Shown here: positions 17,801-26,714 of the stretch, piece after piece
Layout of the letters: each line of letters begins with the position of its first letter
How positions within the stretch are numbered: the first letter of the stretch is position 1
Source of the DNA: Chitinophagaceae bacterium
GTDB taxonomy: Bacteria > Bacteroidota > Bacteroidia > Chitinophagales > Chitinophagaceae
Length of the DNA: 64,000 nt
Reading direction: 5' to 3'
Assembly (NCBI GenBank): GCA_016719015.1
Contig: JADKAZ010000001.1
Span: 1,054,001-1,118,000, forward strand
Position numbers and translations under genes: made by a program
Notes under the pieces: generated by a model
What the model saw: only the letters and a program-made list of their open reading frames with translations
What the model was told of the DNA's origin: nothing
Database searches by the model: none

Positions 17801-19552
17801 TTATGCTGCATATTTCCGTTTTCTAACCTGCTGGTATATCCACCCGAAAAGTATTACCAATAAGACAGGCAGCCCAATATTTATAAACTGCCAGGTGGAT
17901 TTTTGAGCCTGAATTTTTTTACTGTCAAGCAGGCGAAGTACAATGTCCTTGCTTCTTGTTTCACTGATAGCCGGGTTATTGACCAGGTATTCCAAACAAC
18001 TATTCACAAACTCCCGGTTAGCAACAGGGATAAAAAGCTTACCCATTTCCGACTGCTTCATGTACTCGGTATAAGTGTACTTGTTCCATCCCATCGGCAG
18101 GGGAACCGGTGAACTGTTTGGTCCATTACCCGGAACAAAATCGTTCAATACAATATCGCCATCGGCGACAACTATCATTTTGTTGTCGACAGAACTCTCT
18201 TTGAAACTAAGACCCGATGCTACAAGACTATCTCTTTGTGATTGAGTAGTACGGTTACGGAATACTGAAGTAAACTTACCTTGCAGCAACATGCCCACCG
18301 GGATGGCATTCTTTTTAAACTTTTCGTCTTCGGCTACATTTTTATTTTCGTTTAAACTGATCAGTGCCGGTGTGCTGATGATTCTTGAGTTGGGTGATGA
18401 AACCAATAAGGGTTGTTTTTTAACTCCATTTACCTGTATCGTATCAATAGAATTAGCAAAGCGGCTGGCAATATAACCCAGGTTTTTGTTCATGGAGTTC
18501 TCACCACCGGAAAGAATGGGATAATAATTCCAGTGCAAGAATTCCATTTGCGGATTATCCATATTACCCCCCACTACAATCGGTATCAGGTCGCATTGCA
18601 GATCCATCACCAAATCAGTATTGATGCGGAGACCGTAGCGAAAGAACAGGTCGGTAAGATTCAGGTTTCGGTCGTAAGCGATCGTTTCGGGTTTTATCGC
18701 CAGACTATCCTGTTCAGCAATAAGGTTATCGATAAAGCAAAGTAACTTACCCCCGTTCATTACAAACTGGTCAATCTTTAATTTTTCGTCTTCAGTAAAT
18801 GTTTCAGTTGGCTTAACGATTACCAGCACATCTACTCCATCAGGTATCCGTGGGGCCGTGTTGATATTCAGTGTTCCAAAATTATAATCCTCCTGCAGTG
18901 ATTGCCTCAGATCGTACGTTCTACCATCAACCGGTTCGCCATTGCCGATGGAATAAGCAACACCCGGTTTCCTGATTTGCATCAATTTATCAAGTGCTTT
19001 TGCGAACTGGTATTCCATCAATGCTTCTGCACTGTTAATCTCTTCCTGTGAAATCCTTCCACTTGCCCCGGGATAAAGGTTTACCAATGATTGCTTATCC
19101 TTATAATGAATGACCGCCACTGGGAAAATAATATTACTGCTCTCACCAGCTTTCTTTTGAACCGTCAGATTGATTGGTACTGCTCCTAATGATACCAGTG
19201 AATCACCATACAATATATTGGTACCCGGCATCTCATCCTGCGGGGAAATAAAACGATAATGAACCTTAGCACCGTTACGATCTTTCATCAATCCGAGGAA
19301 TTCATTAGTACTTTCCGCTAATTTTTTAAATCCTGCAGGAAACTGCCCCTTCAGAAATACATCAATCTGTATTTCATCATCCAGGTTCTTCAGCAAATCT
19401 TTTGTGGCTTTGCTGAGGGTGTAGCGTTTTTCTTTTGTAAGGTCAAAACGGACATGAAAAACAGAAGCGAGGTAATTAACACCAAATAAAATGATCAGCA
19501 GCAACAGCCACCAGTACTTAGAAGCAAATATTTTTTCTATTCCCCTCTTCAT
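17801..19552 (-). CDS. gldG: Gliding motility ABC transporter auxiliary protein GldG
   Basis: 583 residues with one membrane segment near the N-terminus (WWLLLLIILFGVNYLASVF) and another near the C-terminus (FINIGLPVLLVILFGWIYQ), enclosing a large periplasmic part. The start FDLTKEKRYTLSKATKDLL and the IFT-like segments YSIGNGEP and VDVLVIVKPTETFTEDEKLKIDQFVMNGGKLL are typical of GldG. In Flavobacterium johnsoniae GldA, GldF and GldG form an ABC transporter required for gliding. gldF starts the pair, with one base between the genes. No GldA-type ATPase is adjacent. Confidence 0.93.
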   Translation of the reverse strand: MKRGIEKIFASKYWWLLLLIILFGVNYLASVFHVRFDLTKEKRYTLSKATKDLLKNLDDEIQIDVFLKGQFPAGFKKLAESTNEFLGLMKDRNGAKVHYRFISPQDEMPGTNILYGDSLVSLGAVPINLTVQKKAGESSNIIFPVAVIHYKDKQSLVNLYPGASGRISQEEINSAEALMEYQFAKALDKLMQIRKPGVAYSIGNGEPVDGRTYDLRQSLQEDYNFGTLNINTAPRIPDGVDVLVIVKPTETFTEDEKLKIDQFVMNGGKLLCFIDNLIAEQDSLAIKPETIAYDRNLNLTDLFFRYGLRINTDLVMDLQCDLIPIVVGGNMDNPQMEFLHWNYYPILSGGENSMNKNLGYIASRFANSIDTIQVNGVKKQPLLVSSPNSRIISTPALISLNENKNVAEDEKFKKNAIPVGMLLQGKFTSVFRNRTTQSQRDSLVASGLSFKESSVDNKMIVVADGDIVLNDFVPGNGPNSSPVPLPMGWNKYTYTEYMKQSEMGKLFIPVANREFVNSCLEYLVNNPAISETRSKDIVLRLLDSKKIQAQKSTWQFINIGLPVLLVILFGWIYQQVRKRKYAA

Positions 19553-19553
19553 G

Positions 19554-20273
19554 TTATCGCCTTAACAGGTTGCGGTTAGTAATAGCAAAAAACAAAAGTA
19601 TCATGCTGAGAAAATAAATGATGTTCCGGGTATCAATCAGGCCACGGCTGATGCTGCGGTAATGAAAATCGATACCGAACATTTCAGTATAGTAATCTGG
19701 TCCATTGCTCAAAGCCGGTAATTTACTGATAGCACTGAAGCCATAATATAATAAAGCACAGCCGATCAAACTGGCGATAAAAGCCACCACTGCGTTATTG
19801 GTAAAACTGCTGCAGCAAATACTGATAGCGGTAAAAACTGCAGCCAAAAAAAACAACCCGATATAAGAGCCGATCGTGGCTCCCATATCCAGCCCTTCAG
19901 TAGAAGAAAGCCGTTGAATGGAAAAAATATAAATGATGGTAGGTAACAGAGCAATAATCACAACGATAAGACTGCCCAAATACTTGCCGCTGATAATTTG
20001 CCAGCGGCTCAGCGGACGGGTCTGTAATATTTCATAAGTACCTGTTTTAAATTCTTCTGCAAAACTCCGCATTGTAATAGCAGGAATCAATAATAATAAT
20101 ATCCATGGGGCCAGCTGGAAGAAACGGTCAAGGGTGGCATATCCAAAGTCGAAGATATTGTCATCAAACACAAAAAGTACCAGCCCGTTTACCAGCAGGA
20201 AAACGATAATGGCGATATAGCCGGTAAGACTGCTGAAAAATTGGCGTAGCTCTTTTTTACAAACGGACCACAT
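19554..20273 (-). CDS. gldF: Gliding motility ABC transporter permease GldF
   Basis: 239 residues from ATG 20273; an upstream in-frame extension lacks homology-like content. Six membrane segments are seen, with the signature CKKELRQFFSSLTGYIAI at the N-terminus and PAITMRSFAEEFKTGTYEILQTRPLSRWQIISGKYLGSL, which matches ABC-2 type permeases of the GldF/NosY group. It is encoded directly upstream of gldG with a 1-base gap, so the two form an operon. Function follows from the gliding and type IX secretion background; gliding of this organism cannot be judged from sequence. Confidence 0.92.
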   Translation of the reverse strand: MWSVCKKELRQFFSSLTGYIAIIVFLLVNGLVLFVFDDNIFDFGYATLDRFFQLAPWILLLLIPAITMRSFAEEFKTGTYEILQTRPLSRWQIISGKYLGSLIVVIIALLPTIIYIFSIQRLSSTEGLDMGATIGSYIGLFFLAAVFTAISICCSSFTNNAVVAFIASLIGCALLYYGFSAISKLPALSNGPDYYTEMFGIDFHYRSISRGLIDTRNIIYFLSMILLFFAITNRNLLRR

Positions 20274-20391
20274 AGTAGTGCTGCAAAATAAGTAATAAAA
20301 AGGTACATGGCGAAGAAACAAGGTTCGGGCAAGGAACAAGAGTACCCTAACATTTGGAAGTCATTTCAAAATTCAAAACTTCTACCATTTA

Positions 20392-20414
20392 TAAAAAATC
20401 CCCACTTAAGGGGA
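20392..20414 (-). terminator. Intrinsic terminator after iscA
   Basis: On the minus strand TCCCC and GGGGA (20399-20403 and 20410-20414) pair around a six-base loop and are followed by a run of six T. It lies 30 bases after the iscA stop and ends the iscS-iscU-iscA transcript. Confidence 0.75.
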
Positions 20415-20443
20415 CTTCATATTTCATTTCGGGATTTAATCAT

Positions 20444-20797
20444 TTAAACCGCAAAGCTTTCTCCACATCCACAGGTGCGGCTGGCGTTGGGATTGCTGAA
20501 ATAAAATCCTTTGCCATTTAATCCATCGGAGAAATCCAGCGTAGTATTAACCAGGTATAAAAAACTCTTCAGGTCTGTCACCACTTTTACACCGTTGTCT
20601 TCAAACGTCTGATCCATTGGTTTTTGTTCATTATCAAAATCCAGCTTATAGCTTAATCCTGAACAACCACCACCCACTACACTTACCCGGAGAAAATAAG
20701 AAGGGTCATCACCCACTCCGGCATCGGCCAGCAACTGGGCTACTTTGGCCTTCGCTTTATCACTTACATAAATTGCATTCTCCAGGGCTACACTCAT
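20444..20797 (-). CDS. iscA: A-type iron-sulfur cluster assembly protein
   Basis: 117 residues. The three cluster-binding cysteines of the HesB/IscA fold are present: Cys45 in GGGCSGL, and Cys109 and Cys111 in TCGCGESF at the C-terminus. The family carries or delivers Fe-S clusters to target proteins. It is encoded 14 bases after iscU and is the last gene of the isc-like operon. ErpA or SufA would give the same motif; the iscA name rests on its neighbours. Confidence 0.93.
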   Translation of the reverse strand: MSVALENAIYVSDKAKAKVAQLLADAGVGDDPSYFLRVSVVGGGCSGLSYKLDFDNEQKPMDQTFEDNGVKVVTDLKSFLYLVNTTLDFSDGLNGKGFYFSNPNASRTCGCGESFAV

Positions 20798-20811
20798 TGT
20801 TCATCCAAATT

Positions 20812-21231
20812 TTAGTGTACAATGCTTTCGTCAAATTTTAATATATCTAAACCATTCTTCTGACGGTAATCGTTTATCGCTGCTTTAATAGCATCTTCGG
20901 CCAGTACAGAGCAGTGAATTTTTACCGGGGGAAGATTCAGTTCTTCCACGATGGTCATATTGTCAATAGTAATGGCTTCTTCAATTGATTTTCCTTTCAG
21001 CCATTCTGTAGCCAACGAAGAAGAAGCAATAGCAGAGCCACAACCAAAAGTTTTAAACTTGGCATCCTTTATAACACCGGTTGCCTCATCCACTTCTATC
21101 TGGAGCCGCATTACGTCGCCACACTCGGGTGCACCTACCAGGCCGGTACCAACATTTGCTTTACTCTTATCCAATGTTCCTACATTTTTAGGATTCTGGT
21201 AGTGGTCAATCACTTTTTCTGAATATGCCAT
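20812..21231 (-). CDS. iscU: Iron-sulfur cluster scaffold protein IscU
   Basis: 139 residues with the three scaffold cysteines: Cys37 in GAPECGDVMRL, Cys64 in TFGCGSAIASSS and Cys107 in PPVKIHCSVLAEDA. The LPPVK-like chaperone-binding motif appears as LPPVKIHC. IscU assembles Fe-S clusters with sulfur from IscS. It sits between iscS and iscA on the minus strand. Confidence 0.96.
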   Translation of the reverse strand: MAYSEKVIDHYQNPKNVGTLDKSKANVGTGLVGAPECGDVMRLQIEVDEATGVIKDAKFKTFGCGSAIASSSLATEWLKGKSIEEAITIDNMTIVEELNLPPVKIHCSVLAEDAIKAAINDYRQKNGLDILKFDESIVH

Positions 21232-21261
21232 GATAGTTAGATTTAAAGTTTAAAATTGTTT

Positions 21262-21290
21262 TTTAATCCCCTTTCAGGGGGTTTGGGGGC
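21262..21290. repeat. G/C-rich palindromic element between iscU and iscS
   Basis: TTTTAATCCCCTTTCAGGGG followed by GTTTGGGGGC: CCCC (21268-21271) can pair with the G-run (21277-21281), and a second G-run follows at 21285-21289. It has no T-run in the direction of transcription, so it should not terminate the iscS transcript. The layout resembles dispersed intergenic elements seen in other Bacteroidota, but that is from memory; only one copy is seen here. Confidence 0.4.
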
Positions 21291-21291
21291 A

Positions 21292-22509
21292 TTAATGATG
21301 TGCCCATTCAATGCTGTTCATATCAATCCCTTCTTTATACATTTCCCACAGCGGACTCATCTCTCTAAGTTTATTCACTGTGTTTGTTACTTGTTCTACA
21401 GTATAATCAATTTGTTCTTCTGTTGTAAAACGTCCCAGTCCGAAACGAAGCGAACTGTGTGCCAGATCATCACCCAGTCCTAATGCTTTCAACACATAAG
21501 AGGGTTCTAAGGAGGCTGATGTACAGGCTGAACCAGATGACAGGGCAATATTTTTATTAAAGCCCATCAGCAATCCCTCTCCTTCCACATATTTGAAAGA
21601 GATATTGGTTACATGCGGCAGCTTATGTTCTTTATCACCATTCAGGTAACTCTCTTCGACTTTTAGTAATTCAGTTTGTAATTTATCTCTCAGTTTGCTT
21701 ACTCTTTTTGTTTCCTCCTCCATTTCATTCATACAAATCTCACAGGCTTTGCCAAATCCTACAATACCGGGTACATTCAATGTGCCGCTTCTCATGCCTC
21801 TTTCATGACCGCCGCCATCCATTTGCGCCGTTACTTTCACTCTTGGATTTTTACGACGAACATATAAAGCGCCGACACCTTTAGGACCATACATTTTATG
21901 AGCCGTGAAAGCCATCAGATCAATGCCATCCTTATTTACATCAACAGGTATTTTACCAACCGCCTGTACTGCATCCGAAAACAATAACACACCATGCTTT
22001 CTTGCAATAGCACTTATTTCCTTTATGGGGTTGATGGTGCCAATTTCATTATTGGCATACATGATGGCAATAAGAATGGTCGTTGGTTTGATAGCCGCTT
22101 CCAATTCTGCCAGGTCGACCAATCCATTTTCCTTTACTTTCAGATAGGTTACTTCGCCGCCTTCTTTTTCAATGTGTTTGCAGGTATCTAAAACGGCTTT
22201 GTGTTCAATATTGCAGGTGATGATATGATTGCCCTTGCTGGCATACATTTCAAAAACACCTTTGATGGCGAGGTTATCACCTTCGGTGGCACCTGAAGTG
22301 AAAATAATCTCTTTAGGATCGGCACCAATCAGTTTGGCTACCTGCTCCCGGGCATAATCAACCGCTTCTTCCGCCTGCCAGCCAAACGGGTGATTACGGC
22401 TGGCCGCATTACCAAAATTATTGGTGAAATAAGGTATCATCGCATCTACTACCCTCGGATCGCAGGGTGTAGTGGCATTATGGTCTAAATAAATGGGGAA
22501 ATTCAGCAT
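21292..22509 (-). CDS. iscS: Cysteine desulfurase IscS
   Basis: 405 residues from ATG 22509 (MLNFPIYLDHNATTPCDPRV), the usual IscS start; an upstream extension would run into the promoter. The PLP lysine is in FTAHKMYGPKGVGAL and the active-site cysteine loop is SSGSACTSASLEPSYVL. It removes sulfur from L-cysteine as a persulfide and passes it to IscU. It is the first gene of iscS-iscU-iscA. An IscR-type regulator, HscA, HscB and ferredoxin genes are not adjacent. Confidence 0.96.
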   Translation of the reverse strand: MLNFPIYLDHNATTPCDPRVVDAMIPYFTNNFGNAASRNHPFGWQAEEAVDYAREQVAKLIGADPKEIIFTSGATEGDNLAIKGVFEMYASKGNHIITCNIEHKAVLDTCKHIEKEGGEVTYLKVKENGLVDLAELEAAIKPTTILIAIMYANNEIGTINPIKEISAIARKHGVLLFSDAVQAVGKIPVDVNKDGIDLMAFTAHKMYGPKGVGALYVRRKNPRVKVTAQMDGGGHERGMRSGTLNVPGIVGFGKACEICMNEMEEETKRVSKLRDKLQTELLKVEESYLNGDKEHKLPHVTNISFKYVEGEGLLMGFNKNIALSSGSACTSASLEPSYVLKALGLGDDLAHSSLRFGLGRFTTEEQIDYTVEQVTNTVNKLREMSPLWEMYKEGIDMNSIEWAHH

Positions 22510-22543
22510 AAAATCTGTTATCAGTATTTGTTTCAATTAAACA

Positions 22544-22551
22544 CAAAATTA
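22544..22551 (-). promoter_or_regulatory. -7 box TAATTTTG of the isc operon
   Basis: On the minus strand TAATTTTG matches TAnnTTTG and lies 34 bases upstream of the iscS ATG in the divergent spacer with the epimerase gene. A TTG -33 element was not evident. Confidence 0.55.
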
Positions 22552-22638
22552 GCTTAAAAGGTTCTATCCGAAAGAGGTAATTTCGGGTTGCCGGACGATT
22601 TTTCCGAATTCGAAAGGCCTGAAATTCAAAGCCCTGCT

Positions 22639-23040
22639 ATGCAAAAAGTTGAGCACATCGGCATTGCCGTAAAAACCCTTGCTTCGGCTGTTCCTTTATT
22701 TGAAAAACTGCTGAACACCCCTTGTTATAAGACAGAAATGGTTGAAACTGAAAAGGTAAATACCGCCTTTTTTAAACAGGGTGAAACCAAAATAGAGCTT
22801 TTAGAAAGTACCGACCCGGAGGGAGTAATTGCCCGGTTTATTGAAAAAAAAGGAGAAGGCCTGCACCATATTGCTTTTGATGTGGCGGATATTGAAAAAG
22901 AAATGGAAAGGCTGAAAGGGGAAGGATTTGTTTTATTGTATGATAAACCAAAGCCTGGTGCCGATAATAAACTCGTATGTTTTCTTCACCCCAAACATAC
23001 CAATGGGGTACTGATTGAATTATGTATGGAAAGAAAATAA
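22639..23040 (+). CDS. mce: Methylmalonyl-CoA epimerase
   Basis: 133 residues from ATG 22639 (MQKVEHIGIAVKTL); the longer frame starts at a TTG and adds a segment not seen in the family. It is a glyoxalase/VOC-fold protein. The metal ligands expected in epimerases are visible as His near residue 5 (VEHIGIAV), His near 81 (EGLHHIAFDV) and Glu near 130 (GVLIELC). It interconverts (2R)- and (2S)-methylmalonyl-CoA between propionyl-CoA carboxylase and methylmalonyl-CoA mutase. The B12-domain fragment at the start of the window belongs to the same pathway. It is divergent from iscS and convergent with rnc. Confidence 0.92.
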   Translation: MQKVEHIGIAVKTLASAVPLFEKLLNTPCYKTEMVETEKVNTAFFKQGETKIELLESTDPEGVIARFIEKKGEGLHHIAFDVADIEKEMERLKGEGFVLLYDKPKPGADNKLVCFLHPKHTNGVLIELCMERK

Positions 23041-23052
23041 AATGATGGGGGC

Positions 23053-23793
23053 TCAATGCTGCTCTTCAGCAATTGAATCTGCATTGACAATACCCAATTT
23101 CTCAACGGCTATCTGTGCAGCAATCTGGGATGCATCTTTTTTATTGAACGCTTTTCCTTCGGCGATATTCCGCCCATCTACCACAGCAGCAACAGTAAAC
23201 AAACGACGGCCATTTTCCAGTTTCTCGTTCAATGTTTCAAACTCCAGCACTTTGCCGTTTTTATTAGCCCAGCCGTATAACCTGTTCTTATGATTGATTT
23301 CAAGGTTTTCCAGGTCATCCATAAACATGTGTGGCTGAATAATCGTTTCTAACACCCACTTGGCTGCTTTTTTATAACCATGGTCAAGGTAAATAGCGCC
23401 TACCAATGCTTCCAGGGTGTTACCAAATATCTGGCTTGCTTTTAAAGAGCCATCCATTTTATTGTAAAGGGTAATTTTTTTTAAGCCCATGCGGACGGCA
23501 ATTTCATTCAGTTGCTGCCGGTTTACCATCTTGCTCCGCATTTCGGTAAGGAACCCTTCTTCTTTGTAGGGATACCGCTTAAAAAGATAATCCGCAATAA
23601 GGGCACTGAGGACCGCATCGCCCAGGTATTCTAACCGTTCATTGTTTTCATCTGCGCCATCCCGGATGGAACGGTGGGTTAAGGCCGTCTTGTATAATGA
23701 AACATTATCGGGCTTAAAACCAAGGATGTTCCTAAGCTCTTTTTTGAAAGAAGTGCCTGAATGTTTCCGGGAAAAAAATTTAAAAAAATCCAC
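23053..23793 (-). CDS. rnc: Ribonuclease III
   Basis: 246 residues from a GTG start at 23793. The RNase III signature ERLEYLGDAVLSALIADYLF carries the catalytic Glu and Asp, GNTLEALVGAIYLDHGY holds the second acidic pair, and a double-stranded RNA-binding domain occupies about the last 75 residues. It processes rRNA precursors and other double-stranded RNA. It follows fabF and acpP on the same strand, the order common in Bacteroidota, but a spacer of about 130 bases separates it from fabF. Confidence 0.96.
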   Translation of the reverse strand: MDFFKFFSRKHSGTSFKKELRNILGFKPDNVSLYKTALTHRSIRDGADENNERLEYLGDAVLSALIADYLFKRYPYKEEGFLTEMRSKMVNRQQLNEIAVRMGLKKITLYNKMDGSLKASQIFGNTLEALVGAIYLDHGYKKAAKWVLETIIQPHMFMDDLENLEINHKNRLYGWANKNGKVLEFETLNEKLENGRRLFTVAAVVDGRNIAEGKAFNKKDASQIAAQIAVEKLGIVNADSIAEEQH

Positions 23794-23925
23794 AAGCGTT
23801 AAACTACGAAAAAATTTCTTAATTGGTTAATTGGCTGATTAGTTTATTGAGTCACCTCTCTAAAAATCAGAATTATCCAGCTACCTGGAATAATTTGTTA
23901 TGTTGAAAAATACCAATTGAACTAA

Positions 23926-25179
23926 TTAGCTATTGAATTTTTTTACAATCACACAGGCATTATGTCCACCAAAACCAAATGTGTTGCTGAGTGCTGCACG
24001 GACAGTACGTTGCTGTGCTTTATTAAAAGTAAAATTCAGTTGGGGATCCAATTCAGGGTCATCGGTAAAGTGATTGATGGTAGGAGGAACGATATCATGA
24101 ATCACTGCTTGTATACTTGCAATGGCTTCTATTACGCCGGCAGCACCAAGACAGTGACCAGTCATGGATTTGGTGGCGCTGATATTTAGCTTGTAGGCAT
24201 GTTCTCCAAATACAGCGGTAATAGCTTTTACTTCTGCCCCATCACCGATAGGTGTGGAGGTACCGTGTGTATTAATATAATCAATCTCGTCTGGCTGCAT
24301 CCCTGCATCATCCAACGCAGCAAGCATAACATTCCTGGCTCCTAAGCCGTCGGGATGGGGTGCGGTAATATGATGTGCATCGGCTGTTGCACCACAACCT
24401 CCTATTTCACAATAAATTTTTGCTCCCCTCGCTTTGGCATGCTCCAGCTCTTCCAGTACTATAATACCCGATGCCTCCCCCATTACAAAACCATCACGGT
24501 CTTTATCATAAGGACGGCTGGCTGTTTTTGGGTCATCATTTCTTTCACTCATGGCCTTCATGGCATTGAAACCCCCAACACCGGCTTCACTTATTACAGC
24601 TTCGCTACCGCCGGATAAAATAATATCTGCTTTGCCCAGTCGTATCAGATTGAAGGCATCCATAATAGCATTGGTACTGCTGGCGCAGGCACTAACTACT
24701 GCAAAATTGGGCCCCCGCAGGTTATGCCGCATACTTATTTGGCCGGCAGCAATATCCAATATCATTTTTGGAATAAAGAAAGGATTGAAACGGGGTGTGC
24801 CATCTCCTTTTGCAAATTCCATTACTTCATGCTGGAATGTGATGAGACCGCCGATACCACTACCCAATACAACACCTATCCTGTCGGGATTGATATTGTC
24901 TTTGTTTAAACCGGCATCAGCTAGGGCCTGGTCGCTAACAAATAATGCAAACTGTGTAAAGCGATCAATTTTCCTTGCTTCTTTACGATCAAGAAATGCA
25001 ACGGGGTCAAATCCCTTTACTTCGCAGGCAAATTTGGTACGAAACTTTGAGGCATCAAACAATGTTATCATATCAGCTCCGGATACTCCATTAATAAGTC
25101 CATTCCAATAGTCTGGAACAGTATTCCCTAATGGAGTAAGAGCTCCCATACCAGTTACAACGACCCGTTTTAATTCCAT
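23926..25179 (-). CDS. fabF: Beta-ketoacyl-ACP synthase II
   Basis: 417 residues. The catalytic triad is visible: Cys165 in VVSACASSTNAI, His in NTHGTSTPIGD and His in KSMTGHCLGAAG. It condenses malonyl-ACP with acyl-ACP in fatty-acid elongation. It lies downstream of acpP, separated by a strong terminator hairpin, so expression would need readthrough or its own promoter; a partial box (TTG-N15-TAATTTTA on the minus strand) is present before the start. Confidence 0.97.
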   Translation of the reverse strand: MELKRVVVTGMGALTPLGNTVPDYWNGLINGVSGADMITLFDASKFRTKFACEVKGFDPVAFLDRKEARKIDRFTQFALFVSDQALADAGLNKDNINPDRIGVVLGSGIGGLITFQHEVMEFAKGDGTPRFNPFFIPKMILDIAAGQISMRHNLRGPNFAVVSACASSTNAIMDAFNLIRLGKADIILSGGSEAVISEAGVGGFNAMKAMSERNDDPKTASRPYDKDRDGFVMGEASGIIVLEELEHAKARGAKIYCEIGGCGATADAHHITAPHPDGLGARNVMLAALDDAGMQPDEIDYINTHGTSTPIGDGAEVKAITAVFGEHAYKLNISATKSMTGHCLGAAGVIEAIASIQAVIHDIVPPTINHFTDDPELDPQLNFTFNKAQQRTVRAALSNTFGFGGHNACVIVKKFNS

Positions 25180-25270
25180 ATGGCCTTAAGATAAAATTAT
25201 TTAACCAATTAAACAACTACACTGCTGCTGCTATATAAGGATATAAAAGCAGGGTATTGCTGTAAGAAGT

Positions 25271-25307
25271 AAAAACCGCCTTCGCTGTCATAACAGTCAG
25301 AAGGCGG
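25271..25307 (-). terminator. Intrinsic terminator after acpP
   Basis: On the minus strand an 8-bp stem (25276-25283 with 25300-25307) plus an inner 4-bp stem precedes five T (25271-25275). It lies between acpP and fabF and would make acpP transcription higher than fabF, which suits the large need for acyl carrier protein. Confidence 0.75.
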
Positions 25308-25338
25308 AGTAATTTATTGTAATCCCTGTTAGAAGGAT

Positions 25339-25575
25339 TTACTTAGCATGTTCTTCCAGGTAAGCAACAGCCTGACCCACTGTAGTGATGGTCTCTGCCT
25401 GCTCATCAGGGATGGAAATGTTGAACTCTTTTTCAAATTCCATTATCAATTCTACCGTATCTAATGAATCGGCTCCCAGGTCGTTAGTAAAAGAAGCTTC
25501 ATTGGTTACTTCTGCTTCGTCAACACCCAGTTTGTCAACGATAATCTTTTTTACTCTTGATGCAATGTCTGACAT
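25339..25575 (-). CDS. acpP: Acyl carrier protein
   Basis: 78 residues, acidic, with the phosphopantetheine attachment serine Ser37 in DLGADSLDTVELIMEFEKEF. It carries acyl chains in fatty-acid synthesis and pairs functionally with FabF downstream. It is preceded by a good promoter and followed by a terminator, so it is likely transcribed strongly and partly alone. Confidence 0.97.
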   Translation of the reverse strand: MSDIASRVKKIIVDKLGVDEAEVTNEASFTNDLGADSLDTVELIMEFEKEFNISIPDEQAETITTVGQAVAYLEEHAK

Positions 25576-25601
25576 GTTCTTTAAGTTTTGTTTATTGGGA
25601 G

Positions 25602-25628
25602 CAAAAATATACTTTTTGAATTAATCAA
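25602..25628 (-). promoter_or_regulatory. Promoter TTG-N16-TATTTTTG of acpP
   Basis: On the minus strand TTG (25626-25628), a 16-base spacer and TATTTTTG (25602-25609) fit the Bacteroidota promoter pattern, with 26 bases to the acpP ATG. Confidence 0.6.
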
Positions 25629-25789
25629 CACCTAAAAGGTTCTTTTTTCCTTATTTAAGTCAACCGGCTGAAAATTAAGCATTAGGAATCACGAATCCAC
25701 CCTTAATCACTTTAAATTAAGACGGCGAATGGTTGGCAGTGTTATAAGTTCTTTGTATTTTGAAGTTCTCTGGAATTAATCTCTTGGTT

Positions 25790-26218
25790 ATGGCGTTAAA
25801 AATCATCGATCATGGCAGTCATGAATACCGGCAAATGGTAAAATTGCGGGATGATATACTCCGTAAACCCCTTGGATTGGGCTTTACACCGGAGGAGCTG
25901 GAACAGGAAAAACACAATATGTTTATCGCTGCCTTTGAAGAAGAAGACATACTCGGTTGTTGTATGCTGGTAGAAGAAAATCCCACCACAGTCAGGCTGC
26001 GCCAGATGGCCGTTTTAAATAGTCTCCAGGGAAAAGGGATCGGCAGAGCCTTAATGGGCTTTGCTGAAAATATTGCCCGGGACAGGGGATACAGAGTATT
26101 ATCTATGCATGCCCGCAAAAATGCCATCGGTTTTTATGAAAAAATGGGCTACAAAGTAGCAAGTAATGAATTTACAGAAGTTACCATACCCCATTATGTA
26201 ATGGAGAAACAATTATAA
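25790..26218 (+). CDS. GNAT family N-acetyltransferase
   Basis: 142 residues from ATG 25790 (MALKIIDHGSHEYRQM); the longer frame starts at TTG and adds ten doubtful residues. The acetyl-CoA binding segment appears as LRQMAVLNSLQGKGIGRALMGFAE near residues 68-91, followed by ARKNAIGFYEKMGYKV, typical of the GNAT fold. The substrate is unknown. The length and the start resemble the ElaA/YitI-type group of small acetyltransferases, which is a guess. It stands alone, convergent with the YcxB-like gene. Confidence 0.88.
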   Translation: MALKIIDHGSHEYRQMVKLRDDILRKPLGLGFTPEELEQEKHNMFIAAFEEEDILGCCMLVEENPTTVRLRQMAVLNSLQGKGIGRALMGFAENIARDRGYRVLSMHARKNAIGFYEKMGYKVASNEFTEVTIPHYVMEKQL

Positions 26219-26225
26219 GTTTCTT

Positions 26226-26705
26226 TCACCCCTTCTTTACCTTCTCTTTTATTAACTGACGCAGTGCATAAACTTCATCGGTGTCTTTACATCCATTTTT
26301 AGGAACAAGAAAAAAAGAACGGCTGTCAAAGTATAAATGAAAGAAGTGGGGGCTTTCTACATAATTTTTTAAAGCGGTCCATGGCCATGATTTAGAACCC
26401 TTCTCATGACTAAGGGTAAAATTATCATCTTCAAATGTCATACTGAACTCATGCTTGAAGGTGGCAGCTTTACGATAAACGATACCGGGCAGGATAAACC
26501 AAAAGCTAACCATTAGTACAATCCATAAAAAAGACCCGGTTAAAAAAGCCATCGCTGTTACCTTGCCAAATGCATATAAAGCAATAGAAGCTATAGCGAA
26601 CACATTTACCAATATCAGCATTACCCGTATTTCCCGGCGGCTGATAAAGTGGTAACGCAATGCCTGTATTACCTGTGGCTTTTCATATCCAAAATAAATT
26701 GTCAT
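26226..26705 (-). CDS. YcxB-like membrane protein
   Basis: 159 residues with two adjacent membrane segments (about residues 29-47 and 52-75) followed by a cytoplasmic domain with the YcxB-type pattern FSMTFEDDNFTLSHEKGSKSWPWTALKNYVESPHFFHLYFDSRSFFLVPKNGC. The function of the family is unknown. It lies 9 bases downstream of the DUF3828-like lipoprotein gene, so the two are probably co-transcribed. Confidence 0.75.
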   Translation of the reverse strand: MTIYFGYEKPQVIQALRYHFISRREIRVMLILVNVFAIASIALYAFGKVTAMAFLTGSFLWIVLMVSFWFILPGIVYRKAATFKHEFSMTFEDDNFTLSHEKGSKSWPWTALKNYVESPHFFHLYFDSRSFFLVPKNGCKDTDEVYALRQLIKEKVKKG

Positions 26706-26714
26706 AATTTGTTT

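Noticed and set aside
24551..25111. 186-residue plus-strand frame opposite fabF
   Set aside because: It lies wholly within fabF, has no family-like content or promoter, and fabF has all catalytic residues.
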